DNA of 64,000 nucleotides from Heterocephalus glaber (GCF_000247695.1 NW_004624730.1:34214788-34278787), one strand, 5' to 3'; shown: positions 22,561 through 34,055, counted from the first letter of the stretch. Program-made: numbers and translations. Notes: a model not told the origin generated them from the letters alone.

Positions 22561-23970
22561 TACTGAGTCATTTTGTGATACTAGAATTACTCTGATATTA
22601 AAATTCGATAAAGACATTACAAGAAAGGGAAACCACTAATACACGTGATGAACATTTCATGATGTAAATACACTTCATGATATACCTTATGATGTAAAGA
22701 GCCTTAGCAAATAATATTTAGTGGTACTTAAAAGTTTGCTGTATGAGGTTTATCTCAGAAAATAAGATTGAGCTCAAATTCAAATATTGATCAATGTAAT
22801 TCACCATATTAACACAATAAAGGACAATGACATGGTCATCTCAGTAGATACAGAAAAAGCATTTGATTGCTTCAGTTATGATAGAGTCCTAGTAAGTCAG
22901 GAGTAGAAGCGTACTTCTTCAATTTGTCTTTAAAAACAGCTACACAATTCTGCAACTAATATACTGAACTATAAAAGACTGGATGAGAAAACATAGAAAA
23001 TAAAACTATTCGTTAAAATAGGGGGCAAAGTATTTGAACAGATAGCCTACAAAAAAAAGATATATGACTGATCAATAAACACATAAAAGGATGCCTAATG
23101 TCATTAGTCATCAAGGAAGTGTAAATTAAAACTAAAACCACTTTATATCCATTAAAAAGACTGAAATTTAAGGCTGAAACATCCACTGCTGATGAGGACA
23201 TGGAACAACTTGAATGCTCATACTTGGCCACTGGGAACTTGTAAAATGTTGAATGAGTATTTTTCATTAAATAGTTCATATTGGAAATGAACAATATAAG
23301 ATGAACACAAATGAACAATGGAAGGAACAACCAGATGAACAGCGGAGTAACCCATTTTCAAGTATTTGTACCTAGTAATATAGTTTCTGTTCAAGATGAT
23401 GGAAAGTTTTAGAAATAATGGGGATGGATGTACAATATTGAGAATGTTATTAATGCCATTGAATTGTATAGTTAAAATAGCTAAGATGGCATGTTTTATG
23501 TCATATTTTACCACAATAAAATTAAAAGTTTATATATAACTAACTGGGGGGAAATCCTACAGCTTTGTGTTCCAGCTTCACAGACCTCAGAAAATTCAGC
23601 TTAGTCGTTTCATCTTGTCTGCTGCTAAAACACGGAGGAAAATAATATTCATTTGTACAGTATTTAAGGTCTTAAAATGGGGGTGTTTGTGAACATCTTG
23701 ACAGGAAAAAAGTGAAATTTAGATCCATCTTGGGATGTATTACGTACAAAGCTTGATCTATCAAGCATTTGTCTAGTAAAGATAAAATTGCCACCAACTC
23801 CACTACAGCTTGCTTCCCACACAAAAGCTATAAAAATATAAAAGATTCTGCACCTGTTAGGAAAATTATGAATTGAAATATCTTGAGTTCCTGTGTTAAG
23901 TTGCTCAATAACTATATGATTAACATTCCTCTCTTTAGAACTTATGTAACATTATTTTCTTGTGTATCTT

Positions 23971-24043
23971 TTTTTTGGTACTGGGGATCGAACTCAGGAC
24001 CTTGAGAGGCAGGTGGCAGAACCACTGAGCTAATCCCTGGCTC
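23971..24043 (-). mobile_element. ID element
   Basis: TSD TCTTGTGTATCTT at 23958-23970 and 24044-24056; a few bases missing in the central loop. Confidence 0.93.
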
Positions 24044-24689
24044 TCTTGTGTATCTTAAATAACTCAATAGAAACATTGATTTTGTTGATAACGATCAGTC
24101 TTTAGGAAATGTTCTGAAAGTGACAGTGATAAGAATATCATTCATTTGATTATTTCAAACACTTTTAAAGCATATGGATGAGTGTTCATTTTATGTCCAT
24201 AAAATATTTACATATTCCTCCTTCCCTTGACAGAAATTACTTCTTGAGAACGTATGGTGTCTAAAATGATTAAAATTATATAACAAGCACAAAGAAAGAA
24301 CAGAGAGCTTTGTGGTTAAATTAGTTTCGACTGGTATGTGGTATTCCTACCATAAAGGCAGGAGAAAAGGATTCCCAATAGTTCCATTAAAAAGAAAAGT
24401 TTTGCTCATTTCTCTCTTCTTCATTTCTCTCTTTATTGTTGCACTGCAAGCCCTCAAGGACAGAGGAACGTGTGAGATTCCATAGCAACATCTGCCATGA
24501 CATACAGCAGTGTGCTATGTCTTTTGGCTCTGGTAAGACTATCAAAACCCTGATTACCTTATTTTCAAAATACCACTGTGATAAAATAGTTTCCCCTCCA
24601 ATGAAATGAATTCACTTGTCATTACTAATCTACAAAAGCTATGGGGAGAGGGGCAACCCACTTTCCGGTCCCCCTCCTTTCTCTTAGAG

Positions 24690-24730
24690 AGAAGCTATCT
24701 TTCTCTCAGACAGAAGCTATCTTTCTCTCA
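24690..24730 (+). repeat. Short tandem duplication in the 5' R region
   Basis: The motif AGAAGCTATCTTTCTCTCA occurs twice in tandem just before AATAAA; the 3' R copy has a single shorter version. It probably arose after or during copying. Confidence 0.7.
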
Positions 24731-24854
24731 ATAAATTTTCCTATTCTTAACCTCCATTGTTTCTAGAATTCATTCCTTGATTTTAGAGAACACAAACTTG
24801 AGTTTCAGAAATCCAGTAGGTTCGGGAGTTACATCTCTTCCCCCTATATCATTT

Positions 24855-24874
24855 TGGAGGTCTTCCACCGAGAT
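24855..24874 (+). other. Degenerate primer binding site, tRNA-Gln type
   Basis: It starts TGGAGG and ends ACCGAGAT right after the U5-like segment, as glutamine-type primer sites of murine-leukaemia-like endogenous retroviruses do, but with two extra T bases in the middle. A splice-donor-like AGGTAAG follows at 24883. Confidence 0.6.
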
Positions 24875-25998
24875 TACCGTGAGGTAAGAGTTTGCTTTTG
24901 TTCCATAGGTTCTAACTTTGGTCTTTTTGCCTCATAGACTAACTTTTTGATAAATTCTGGTTCTTGTTTTATAGATTCTTTTCATTTCATACACTTTGGC
25001 CATTTGTTTCCTAGATTCTGGTTTTTGCTTCATAAATTCTGGCCTTTGTTTCAAAGGTGTCTTAATTTTAAGTTGTAGCTCTTAAAATTTTTGCAAATTG
25101 CTTGTCCCTTATGATGCATTACATTTCATTCTTGTTTTGTATATGTTGCATTTGGACTTAGTTGCTTAAAAGTGTTGTAAAATGGGTGTCTTATGAAATC
25201 ATCTCAGCTAAAGAGGCTATCTGTCCCTTATAGAATCGTAAACAAATGGTGGTTACTCTGCCAGCTAGTAGTTGCCTTTAGGGCAGCTACCAGTCTGGGA
25301 GCAGAGGACAGGTTTCTCCAGTTGCCCTCTGGTGAATCCCCACTCCCATTTACACCAATGGCAGGTGGAACATTGACCAGATAGGCAATTTGGTTCCTTT
25401 TGGAGACAGAACCCTGATTGCATGGAACTAGCAGAAGCTGAGGTGACAACTGAGGGGTCATGGCCAAGGCTACTCTCTGGCAGATACCCAAAGTTCCCTC
25501 AGAAGAAACTAGCTCCTGAGAGCCAGTCTGGATAATTAGCAGAAAATCTTGTCCCTATCTGGGCTTACATGCAAGCCTGGCCTGAGTGGATCCCCCTGGA
25601 GATAGTTAAAATTACCTTTAACAGTCTGTCCCTTTAGAGAGAGCAATTATATGTGGCTATCAAACAACTATGGTTATCAAAGCAATCATGAGATGCCTGT
25701 GTAGCTGGGTATTCCAGTCAGATAAACTGTCAGCTTAAGGCCCATCTTAAAACCGTTTTTGCTTTCACGGGTATAAAAGGTTTTTTATTTCTCATTGGAT
25801 CAATATTACCTAAGTGACAGTACTTGTAATCTACTAGTTGATTACAGTTTTGTCCCACCTTGAACACGCCTCACCTCATGGCTTTGTTCTTTGTCCCATA
25901 AAACACCTTTGAGAACTTGGGTGAGCGGGCAACCCATTTTCCAGTACCCCTCCTGTCTCTTAGAAGCTCTCTTTCTCTCAATAAATTTTCCTACTCTT

Positions 25999-26088
25999 TT
26001 ATTTATTTATTTTTGGTATTGGGAATCGAACTTGGGACCTTGTGCTTGCGAGGCAGGAGTTGGAACCACTGAGCTAAATCCCCGACCC
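25999..26088 (-). mobile_element. ID element in the retroviral 3' R
   Basis: TSD AATTTTCCTACTCTT at 25984-25998 and 26089-26103, so it postdates the retroposed viral copy. Confidence 0.95.
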
Positions 26089-26730
26089 AATTTTCCTACT
26101 CTTGAAAAAAAAAAAAAAAAGCCATGGGGAGAATTTCATGAAGAAAAAAGATAAATAAACCTTGCATATTATTTTCTTTTCAAAATACATAGGCTGAAGT
26201 TTTGAAGGGAATATCAGGTAGGAGTTGGCAAGAAAGTTTAAATATTTCAAAAGGTCAGTGAAAATATTGACACTTAAAACTAGCTATCTGTACTTTTGGC
26301 TTGCATTTTTCACAATATGTTGGTTAAATGCCCTAGTTAGCAGTTATATGTATCTAATTAGGGATTATATATGATTTTAAATGATAAAAAGTTAATTGTT
26401 CCATAGTAAATTCAGTTTGTTTAATAGACAAAAGTTCTGGAAAATATGAGATCCTGGTGAGAAAAGTAGAATGAAACAAATACTTAAGTGATGAAAATGT
26501 TGGGAACCATGAGTATATACTAATCATTTGACAATTCATTACCTTCTGTACAGCTGGTGTTTTAAGTATTTATTAATAATTCATGTCCTTCCTTTTTCTG
26601 AAAGCTTTAAATTATCTCATACTACCAAAATATTTTCTTTTTTTTTTCTTATCTACTCAGTGAAATGATAGCATCTTTAAGGAAAAAGAACGCCCGTCTT
26701 AGGTGTCCATATAAACTTCACTCTGTACTC

Positions 26731-26842
26731 CTTTTTTTTTTTTTTTTTCAAACAAGGGCTTTCTATGTAGCCCAGGCTGGCCTTGAACTTGTGGTGATCC
26801 TCCTGCCTCAGGCTCCAGGGATTGATTACACTGCTCATCCTG
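26731..26842 (-). mobile_element. B1 element, diverged
   Basis: Long T run, then CTATGTAGCCCAGGCTGGCC and ATCCTCCTGCCTCAGGC; the 5' end of the SINE is degenerate. Confidence 0.7.
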
Positions 26843-27192
26843 TATTTCTAACAGACATTTTCTGACATACAGTGATTGGTTCCCTCTTCATCATCTTATA
26901 GGTTGTTGGTAGAATTTTTCAATCAGTTCTATTTGCTTGCACTCAAAAAATATTTACTGAGAACCTACTTTGTGCCAATCACTGTACCAAAAGTCAAGTG
27001 CAATCAGGAGAAGAAACTATATATAAAAGAGGTAGGCAGATAGTGTTCAAGGAAAAGAGAAGTATTTATGCAAAGCCCTGAGGTGGGAAAGACCTGGGCT
27101 GGTTCCAGGAACTGAAAGGACAGCAAGATTAAATTCTGTGGGGGAAGAATAGAACAGAATGAGAGAGATGACCTTAGAATAGTGAAAGCCAA

Positions 27193-27290
27193 GGGCTGGG
27201 GATTTAGCTCAGTGGTTCCGGTACCTGCCTTGCAAGTGCAACGTCCCACGTTCGATCCCTGGTACCAAAAAAAAAGAAAGAAAAAGAAAA
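27193..27290 (+). mobile_element. ID element
   Basis: TSD GAATAGTGAAAGCCAA at 27177-27192 and 27291-27306. Confidence 0.95.
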
Positions 27291-27471
27291 GAATAGTGAA
27301 AGCCAAATCATGTGAGACTACGTGGGGCACAGTAAGAAGTTCTTAAAAGTTTATGCTTTTCCATTCTAGGTAAAGACATTGAGGCAGGGGCAGTGGCAAG
27401 AAGTGTATCACAGAGATCAGTTTAGAGGGCATTGCCAGAATCTAAGTATTGACTTAAACCAAAGTGGTAGA

Positions 27472-27553
27472 GGGCTGGGGATTTAGTCCAGTCACAAGCA
27501 CAGGTAAAAGTACCTGAGTTCGATCCCCAGTACCAAAACAAAAAAACTATGAG
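27472..27553 (+). mobile_element. ID element with altered middle
   Basis: GGGCTGGGGATTTAG and GAGTTCGATCCCCAGTACC kept; the middle is rearranged (CCAGTCACAAGCACAGG). TSD CAAAGTGGTAGA both sides. Confidence 0.85.
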
Positions 27554-27580
27554 CAAAGTGGTAGAAAGAAAATAAAGAAA

Positions 27581-27672
27581 AAATAAGAACCAAGAGAGAT
27601 TATGTAAAGGTGCAAATTTCCAATGATGAATGCCATTATATTGTATACCTAAAATGTACCAATAAAATAAAA
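27581..27672 (+). repeat. Unnamed retroposon-like 3' end, copy 1
   Basis: Shares AAGAACCAAGA, ATTGTATACCTAAAATGTACC and AATAAAA with 28485-28575, in the same order and spacing, ending in an A-rich tail. I do not know the family. Confidence 0.55.
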
Positions 27673-27781
27673 CTTTAAAAAAAGAAAGAAAATAAAGAGT
27701 AGACAGAATTGAGAGTTATTGTAGAAAGTCACTGGACTTACAAGTGGTTTAGATGTGAGAGATGAGGAAAAGGAAGAGGTG

Positions 27782-27868
27782 TTTTTTTTTTTTTTGTACT
27801 GGGGATTGAACTCAGGACTTTGCACTTGCAAGGCAGGCAACAGAACCACTGAGCTAAATCCCCAGCCT
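27782..27868 (-). mobile_element. ID element
   Basis: Long T run then GTACTGGGGATTGAACTCAGG to GAGCTAAATCCCCAGCC. Confidence 0.9.
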
Positions 27869-28484
27869 GAGATTTCTGACTTGTATAAAGTGGAGTGCCA
27901 TTTACTGAGTTAGAATAACTTCAGAATGACAGTTTAAGCTTTGAAGTAAATCAAGAGTTTAGTTGAAGGTGTGTTATATTTGAGATGTCTGAGAGACAGG
28001 AGGTCAGAGAGATGTAGTTAGTAATCCCATTTACAATTCTGGAACTTACTAGAGATATGGTTTATCAGTGTATATTGATGGTGTTTAAAGAAATGTCAGA
28101 GGAAGAGAGAGGAGATTGTAAAGAAATTCAGAAGGTACAGATAAAGAAGCAGAAGGTAAGCTAGGATGTGTAATGTACAGAGGTCAAAACAGAAGAATGG
28201 CAAGCTGAGAAGCATTCAGTTTGAATGCTGGTGAGAAATAAGCATGAAGGCAGCCAAAGAAATTGTTATATTGGCTGCCTCCTGGGTTACTAGAGACCTT
28301 AAAACCAGGTGGTTTCAGGAATAGGAAGGATACTAAAGACAGAATGAAAACAGAAGAGGTGAGAATTCTGAGTCAGCACAACCAGAAAATCTTTTGGGAG
28401 TTTAAGAGAGCACATAAAAAAGAAATTCAAGAAAAGGATGTAGGGTGGAGGGGGCGAAGGGTGCACAGGTAATGGGGGAAAAAA

Positions 28485-28575
28485 AAGAACCAAGATATAT
28501 CATGTACACAGGTACAAGCACCCAATGATAAATGTAAAAGTATTGTATACCTAAAATGTACCAATAAAAGAACTA
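28485..28575 (+). repeat. Unnamed retroposon-like 3' end, copy 2
   Basis: Collinear with copy 1: AAGAACCAAGATATATCATG, CCAATGATAAATG, TATTGTATACCTAAAATGTACC, AATAAAA, then an A-rich tail. Confidence 0.55.
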
Positions 28576-28645
28576 AAATAATGAAAAAAAAGAAAAGGAG
28601 ATAGACTTAGGGAGGAATGTGGGCCCAAGGGAATGAATTAAACTT

Positions 28646-28733
28646 TGTTTTCTGTTTTCCATTACCAGTGATTAAATTTAAGACCTTTCGTCTGCCAGGC
28701 AGGGACAGTGTCACTGAGCTACATCCCTGGCCT
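28646..28733 (-). mobile_element. Older ID element
   Basis: Diverged (TTACCAGTGATTAAATTTAAG) but ends CACTGAGCTACATCCCTGGC; TSD ATGAATTAAA. Confidence 0.8.
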
Positions 28734-28889
28734 TTGGATGAATTAAATTTTTAGGTACCATGAGCTTCAGATAGCTGCAAAGCATCTGAGGGAAAATATA
28801 TTACAGAAGGTTCAATTATAACTAGACAGAGACCTTTACAAGTCTGCATGTGCAGCCAAATCTACCATAAGAATTTCTAGCCCAGATGT

Positions 28890-28972
28890 CTTTTTTTTTG
28901 GTATTGGGGATTGAACTTGGTACCTTGTGCATGCGAGGCAGGTGGTGGAACAAGTGAGCTAAATCCCCAGCC
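28890..28972 (-). mobile_element. ID element
   Basis: GGTATTGGGGATTGAACTTGG to GAGCTAAATCCCCAGCC; TSD CCCAGATG. Confidence 0.9.
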
Positions 28973-29247
28973 CCCAGATGCCCTTTTAACATATCATTTC
29001 CTTCCACAGTCCATGCTCAAGTTCCTGGCATTTAAGAGGAGACTTAGTGCATAACTCTCTTCTAGACATAAGTCCTGGACTACTCAGCTGAGCTAGCAAC
29101 CACTAACTCCATCCTCTCCCCAGAATGGTGTCCTTTATTCAGACCTTGAAGGTTTTTTTCTTGCAAGGTAAATTTCTAGAAGTAGCATTTCTGGACCAAA
29201 AAGTATTCCTTGACTGGGCATGTCGGAGGCAGCAATGAAGTATTTTA

Positions 29248-29373
29248 TTTATTTATTTATTTATTTTTGTTAAAACCTAAAATTCTTTTGTTTTTGTTGG
29301 TACCAGGGATCGAACTCAGCTCCTTGCGCTTGCGCAGCAGGCAGGGAAACCACTGAGCTAAATCCCCAGCCCT
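29248..29373 (-). mobile_element. ID element with (ATTT)n tail
   Basis: TSD AGCAATGAAGTATTTTA at 29231-29247 and 29374-29390; the tail includes TTTA repeats and a short unique stretch. Confidence 0.93.
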
Positions 29374-30049
29374 AGCAATGAAGTATTTTAAAGGCCACTG
29401 TAGGCTGGAGAAAGTTGAGTGAGAGATACACTGTGTTTCTCTGTTCCTGCTCTGAATGGCATTTCACTTCTGATTAGCTTCTGTGGACTTTTCCAAGGGT
29501 CTGTTAGTATGGTCTCTTAGGCCATTCTGTGGCCTAAGACTTTCCTTCAGTATTGGGGGGAAAAAGAGCAGTTATGAAAGTCATAGGGCTTTGGGGAGGG
29601 GAATTTATTATGTGTGACCATAGAGACATGTTTTCAGCACTTTCATGAAGATTGTTTTAATACTCTTAATGGGAAATGTTTCCTTGTGAGAGTAGCATGC
29701 AAGTATATTTTACATGCTTCTTTTTCTTTTTTTCAAAATAACTTAACATACACCTACTCAAATAAGCTACCAGTCTCACGTGAACCAACTCATTTATCTA
29801 TAGTAAGTGCAGAACCCAGTGTGGTGGCTGACCACCTCATCAAGAGGACATAAAGTGTATTGTTTTCAGCTTAAACTATTGGAAAGTAATGAACTTTTTT
29901 TTTCTGTTGTGCCAATGATATCCATTGACTTTCATAAAGTTTCTCTGTCCTGAGAGAGACTGTCAGTTCAGTGTAAAGGGAACAAGGAAACAACTTGAAC
30001 AGAATATAGGAGAGATGATTTATAGCACACTAAAAAAGGAGTCTTTCAA

Positions 30050-30535
30050 CTTCGTATTAATTTCCCAGGGCTGCTGTAACAAAGTACCACAAGTTTGGTG
30101 ACCTAAAGCAGCACAAATGTACTATCTCACACTTCTGGAGGTTAGGAGTCTGAAATTAAGATGTCAACAGAGCCATGGGTCTTCTGAAGCCTATAGGAGA
30201 ATTCTTCCTTCCTCCTTTCCTAGCTTCTGGTGGACCCTCTGCCAGACATAAGTCCTGACATTCCTCAGCTTGTGGCTGCAGAACCCTAATCTCTGTCTGT
30301 ATCATCATGTGGCATTCTCCCTGAGTGTGTCTGAGTTTCTATATGGCCATCTTTTTATAATGACACCAATTATATTGGATCGGGGCCAACCCTATTCCAG
30401 TATACCCTCATTTTAACTAATTACATATATTTTCAAACTTTTGTGACCCTATTTCCAAATAAGTTCACATTTAGGGGTACTTAGATTAGGACTTTCAACA
30501 TATCTTTTGGAGGAGACACAGTTCCACTTATAGCA
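30050..30535 (-). mobile_element. MLT1/MST-type MaLR LTR, minus orientation
   Basis: Clear reverse-complement match to the MaLR LTR pattern: GGGCTGCTGTAACAAAGTACCACA, CACACTTCTGGAGGTTAGGAG, ATATTGGATCGGGGCCAACCC, then ACCCTATTTCCAAATAAG. Only LTR sequence is present. Confidence 0.8.
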
Positions 30536-30784
30536 CTTATTTTCACAAAAAGGAAGGAAAAGTCATAGTTATGGATAATGGGTTAGAAATCTAGTTGTCC
30601 TCATTACTGTGCCATTTCCACACCACTACTTTCTCACTTCTTAAAAAAATTGCTTCCCTGGTGTTCCCACTGTTTGGCTAAATTACCCTCTTCTTTTATT
30701 ATAGTAGATATTGTTATGTATCTACTGATTGAGTAATTACTTCTCTCCATTAAATATTGAGGGAATGGTCTCTAATTTTGTTGT

Positions 30785-30925
30785 ATATTTCAGACCACCT
30801 GGGAATGTAGTAAAAATAGACAGAAGCTCAGGTCCTATCCTACTTCACAAACCTGGGCCTCTCCAGCTTCTAGTGGCTCGTTAGCTCTTTTGGAGTTAAT
30901 ACACTCCAAAGTTGGAGAACCACTG
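30785..30925 (+). mobile_element. MER5/MER20-like fragment
   Basis: ACCACCTGGGAATGTAGTAA, TCAGGTCCTATCCTACTTC and a closing GTTGGAGAACCACTGAG match the pattern and terminal repeat of Charlie-type elements. Confidence 0.55.
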
Positions 30926-32884
30926 AGCTTGAGCACATGGCTTACAAGTCTTTCTAACCTAATCTTTAATACCACCATGGAAGAGCTCATGGTAAAGATG
31001 ACTCAACCATCAGGAAGTCCTCTTATACCTTGACCTCTTTATCATCAATGACCTCTTTATCATGTGCTCCATCTGAGCTAGCCACTCCCATAGCCACACT
31101 CTGAACCTGGTCATCACTACTTCACTAATCTAGTGTAACCAGTATTATAGTGAATGAGCTGTATTCTACAGGGCAGAATTATAACACATTTGTTTGTTTG
31201 TTTTTCCTCCCAATTGCCCTTTTCAACCCTCTATAGGCTACTTCTTTTTTGTTTTTTTCCTTATCCCTAGGGCAGACCACTAACTTTTCTGGCTATTTTC
31301 ACGTCATAAAATTTCTTCTAGTAACTTACACTCATAAGAATAGTCTCTGTTCAGTAATTAAAATGTTCAATAAAATTTGATCCACACTCATCATAAAATT
31401 TGAAAACTCCCCCTCATCTTGTTACTGTAGCAGACCAGAGAACCAATATCGAGAGGGGAATGTAGTTGGTTGCTTCTCTTTCCTCTCCATGCTCTCTGAC
31501 CTACTCATGTTACACCCATCTCTGACTACCTAGCCATCTGCCGCCACTCCTTCCTCCATGGTCATATTCTCCCTCTAGTCAGCTTTAGAATCTGAGATGG
31601 CCCAAGACTTGTCCCCCCACAGACCATCCGTGGCCCAGGAGAAACACCCACACTTGTCCCACTGCTGGTGGGTGTACAGCTTGCACTTGGTGCCCCTCCT
31701 TTCTGCTACCATGTACTCCAAGGTACTCCTACCAGTCCTTAATGCTCTTCATGGTTGATTTTAGGAGAGAAGGAGAAAAGAGTCAAGGCATTCCAACAAT
31801 TCTAAAAAATAAAAACCAAAACTAATACAAACAAACAAAATCTTGTTCTGTCAAGTTTTCAACTCCAGCACTTATATACATACTCTAGGCAAGTGATGGA
31901 TTAAAGATCACAAAATCAGTTTGGCTCCCTCTTTTTTCTCTTAATTTTTCACCTGTTCTGAAAACAGAAACAGCTCCAACTGAACATCCTTTTCGTATAG
32001 CACATTGCTCCCCAATTTAGAAAATGGTTAGCTTGCTTATTAAACTTTGTTCACGAAGATCATTACATTGACCTCAAGAGAGCCTTTCCACTATTTATGA
32101 TCCCCTTTACTTTTACTCTCATCCCTAGCCCTCTCCTGATTTTTAAATTCCCTCCTGGATTCATACTTTCATAATATCCTTTAATTCCCTTACTTCACAT
32201 TTCAGTAATAAATTTCATAGTTCATACTTTCAGTAACATCTTTGCCAAAACTACAAATTTAATTGTCTCTATCTTTCCCATGATCACATTAGTCTGGGAA
32301 AACCTCAGAAGGACTCAACAGCCCATGTTCTCCACCCTTGCACAAAGACAGCTGAGCACTACAAGAAACACAAAAGGACAGGTTGATAAGACTATAATTT
32401 TAAGGTCACTAACTTTGGGCCCTCAACACTGCTAAGAACCCTGTGATATTTCACTGGTCAACTGGCTTTCTCACTCTCTGCAAGGGCCATTTCGAGCCTT
32501 CAACATTCTTCTCAACATCAAATGTGCTATTGCAATGCTCACTCTTGGAAAATACTGTACCTTACCTCTTATTTCTTGAAGAATGTAGAGAGCATACTGT
32601 TAACTCCATCTCAATAGCCAGTTTACCACCCAACCCACACCAGTACCTATTCTATTCTCTTCCCTTCCTGCTAAAATAGAGATGCTCTTTCTTTAGTGTA
32701 AGATCAACTCCTTTGTTTCTTCTTTGGATCCCATCCCCTCCAAGTTCTTAACCGTACACCACTAATTATCTCATCTATCTTCAAGTTCTTTCTTCTAGAT
32801 TCTTGTATCTAAAGATACTAAAGTATCCACTATCTTAACAAACCCGTAAAAGCTTACATTTATAAAGAAATTACATACCACTAT
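30926..32884. other. Intergenic, unassigned pyrimidine-rich sequence
   Basis: Stretches of CT-rich sequence suggest a very old LINE, but I cannot name it. No gene. Confidence 0.4.
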
Positions 32885-32977
32885 TGTTCACAGTGATTCA
32901 TATATGCAACTTATTTAATCACCTATATTATCCTTTGAGGTAGGTAGTATTTTCCCCCTACTTTTTAAAAGGAGAGA

Positions 32978-33184
32978 AGCCGCCTGCCTTGCAAGCGCAA
33001 GGACCCGAGTTCGATCCCCGGTACCAAAAAATAAAAAAATAAAAATAAATANNNNNNNNNNNNNNNNNNNNNNNNNNNNNNNNNNNNNNNNNNNNNNNNN
33101 NNNNNNNNNNNNNNNNNNNNNNNNNNNNNNNNNNNNNNNNNNNNNNNNNNNTACCAAAAAATAAAAAAATAAAAATAAATAAAT
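32978..33184 (+). mobile_element. 5'-truncated ID element containing the gap
   Basis: Starts at AGCCGCCTGCC, lacking the A-box end, and reads to CGATCCCCGGTACC plus an A/T-rich tail. TSD AAAAGGAGAGA at 32967-32977 and 33185-33195. Confidence 0.8.
33052..33151. other. Assembly gap, exactly 100 N
   Basis: Flanked on both sides by the same 30 bases (33022-33051 and 33152-33181), the A-rich tail of an ID element. The open frame drawn across it is not real. Confidence 0.98.
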
Positions 33185-33908
33185 AAAAGGAGAGAGATTA
33201 CATAATTTGCCCAAGAGCACAGGGCTGGTGTTTACTCACTACTGTGAGACTCAAACCTAGGCAGTCTAATTCTGTAGCCTTTTCTAGTTTCTGAATTCCC
33301 TGTTGGTCCATTTTTATTTATTTCTCTAAATTTTCTTTTGCATTGCCTTATCTTCTTATAATTTACTTCCTCCATAATTTTTATTATAAATCTAAAATTT
33401 ATTGATAATCTGTAAGAATAGTACACTAGGTACATAGATACCCATTATCAAGATTCACATACATATCTGGGTATATATATATGGACAGTTACCCAACAAC
33501 ATGATTCAAATTTCACTTATCATGCTATACTAACTGTAATTGTATAAAGTATAAAGTGCGCCAGAATTTCCACCTGCAAATCAATAGAATTAATGAATGC
33601 ACATTATGGTTAGTGACACTGACCAATCATTTCTTTCAAAATCTGTCAATGGCTGGTCACTGAACATCTGTTGTTTAGTTTATGCACAGACAGCAAAGCA
33701 TGAAGTTGTCTCAGTAATAAACACATGTTGCATGCCGCTTTGTAAACAGGGATAGTTGAAAGAGAAAATTTGCCAAGACAAAAATGTAGGAAAGAAATGA
33801 AAAGTGCTAACCCTGAAAGTGAAATTCAAATCAAACATAAATGGAATTAGGGGACAGATAGATGCTTGTGGGAATGTTGATGCTGCCACCATTAGAAAGA
33901 CTCTAAAT

Positions 33909-34055
33909 AGATCAGGCATGGTGATGCATGCCTGTAGTCCCAGCACTCAGGAGGCTGAGGCAAGAGGATTGCTGTGAGTTTGAGGCCAGCCTGGGCTGCA
34001 TAGTGAGTTCAAGGCTAGGATGAACTACATAGTGAGACCCTGTCTTAAAAATTAA

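Larger units (their letters stand above)
20880..23530 (+). mobile_element. Old L1 LINE fragment (ORF2 part and 3' end)
   Basis: Segments resemble the L1 ORF2 nucleotide consensus, for example around 21830-21900 (the AAGCTGGTTCTTTGAAAA region), 22600-22660 and 22790-22870 (AATTCACCATATTAACACAATAAAGGA region). It is broken by stops and frameshifts and interrupted by a B1 (about 21219), an ID (about 21561) and an LTR (22249). It ends in an A-rich 3' tail region near 23520. Confidence 0.8.
24650..26116 (+). mobile_element. Retroposed (processed) endogenous retrovirus transcript, gammaretrovirus-like
   Basis: The segment begins with an LTR R-type sequence carrying a polyadenylation signal (AATAAA at 24730), runs through U5 to a tRNA-Gln-like primer binding site (24855-24874), then a leader, then a second U3-R copy with AATAAA that stops about 20 bases after the signal in an A run (26104-26120). 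Flanking repeats AAAAGCTATGGGGAGA (24634-24649) and AAAAGCCATGGGGAGA (26117-26132) differ at one base. This R-to-poly(A) layout with a TSD fits L1-mediated retroposition of a viral RNA rather than proviral integration. No gag, pol or env frame is recognisable and it is non-coding. An ID element sits in the 3' R copy. Confidence 0.75.
27000..28260 (-). mobile_element. Long L2-type fragment, minus orientation, with three ID insertions
   Basis: GCAAAGCCCTGAGGTGGGAA, AGTGGAGTGCCATTTACTG, AATCAAGAGTTTAGTTGAAGG and ATTTGAGATGTCTGAGAGAC keep the order of the ancient LINE consensus reversed. IDs at about 27193, 27472 and 27782 interrupt it. Confidence 0.55.
32885..33280 (-). mobile_element. MIR element, split by an ID copy and an assembly gap
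   Basis: CTTATTTAATCACCTATATTATCC, TTTGAGGTAGGTAGTATTTTCCCCC, then after the insertion GATTACATAATTTGCCCAAGAGCACAGGGCTGG and CAAACCTAGGCAGTCTAATTC are the classic MIR core in reverse. Confidence 0.7.

Noticed and set aside
24650..26116. Full provirus or solo LTR
   Set aside because: The left end is at R, the right end is poly(A), and the duplication is 16 bases, so a retroposed RNA fits better.
32915..33220. 101-codon frame across the N gap
   Set aside because: Built from MIR, ID and unknown bases.
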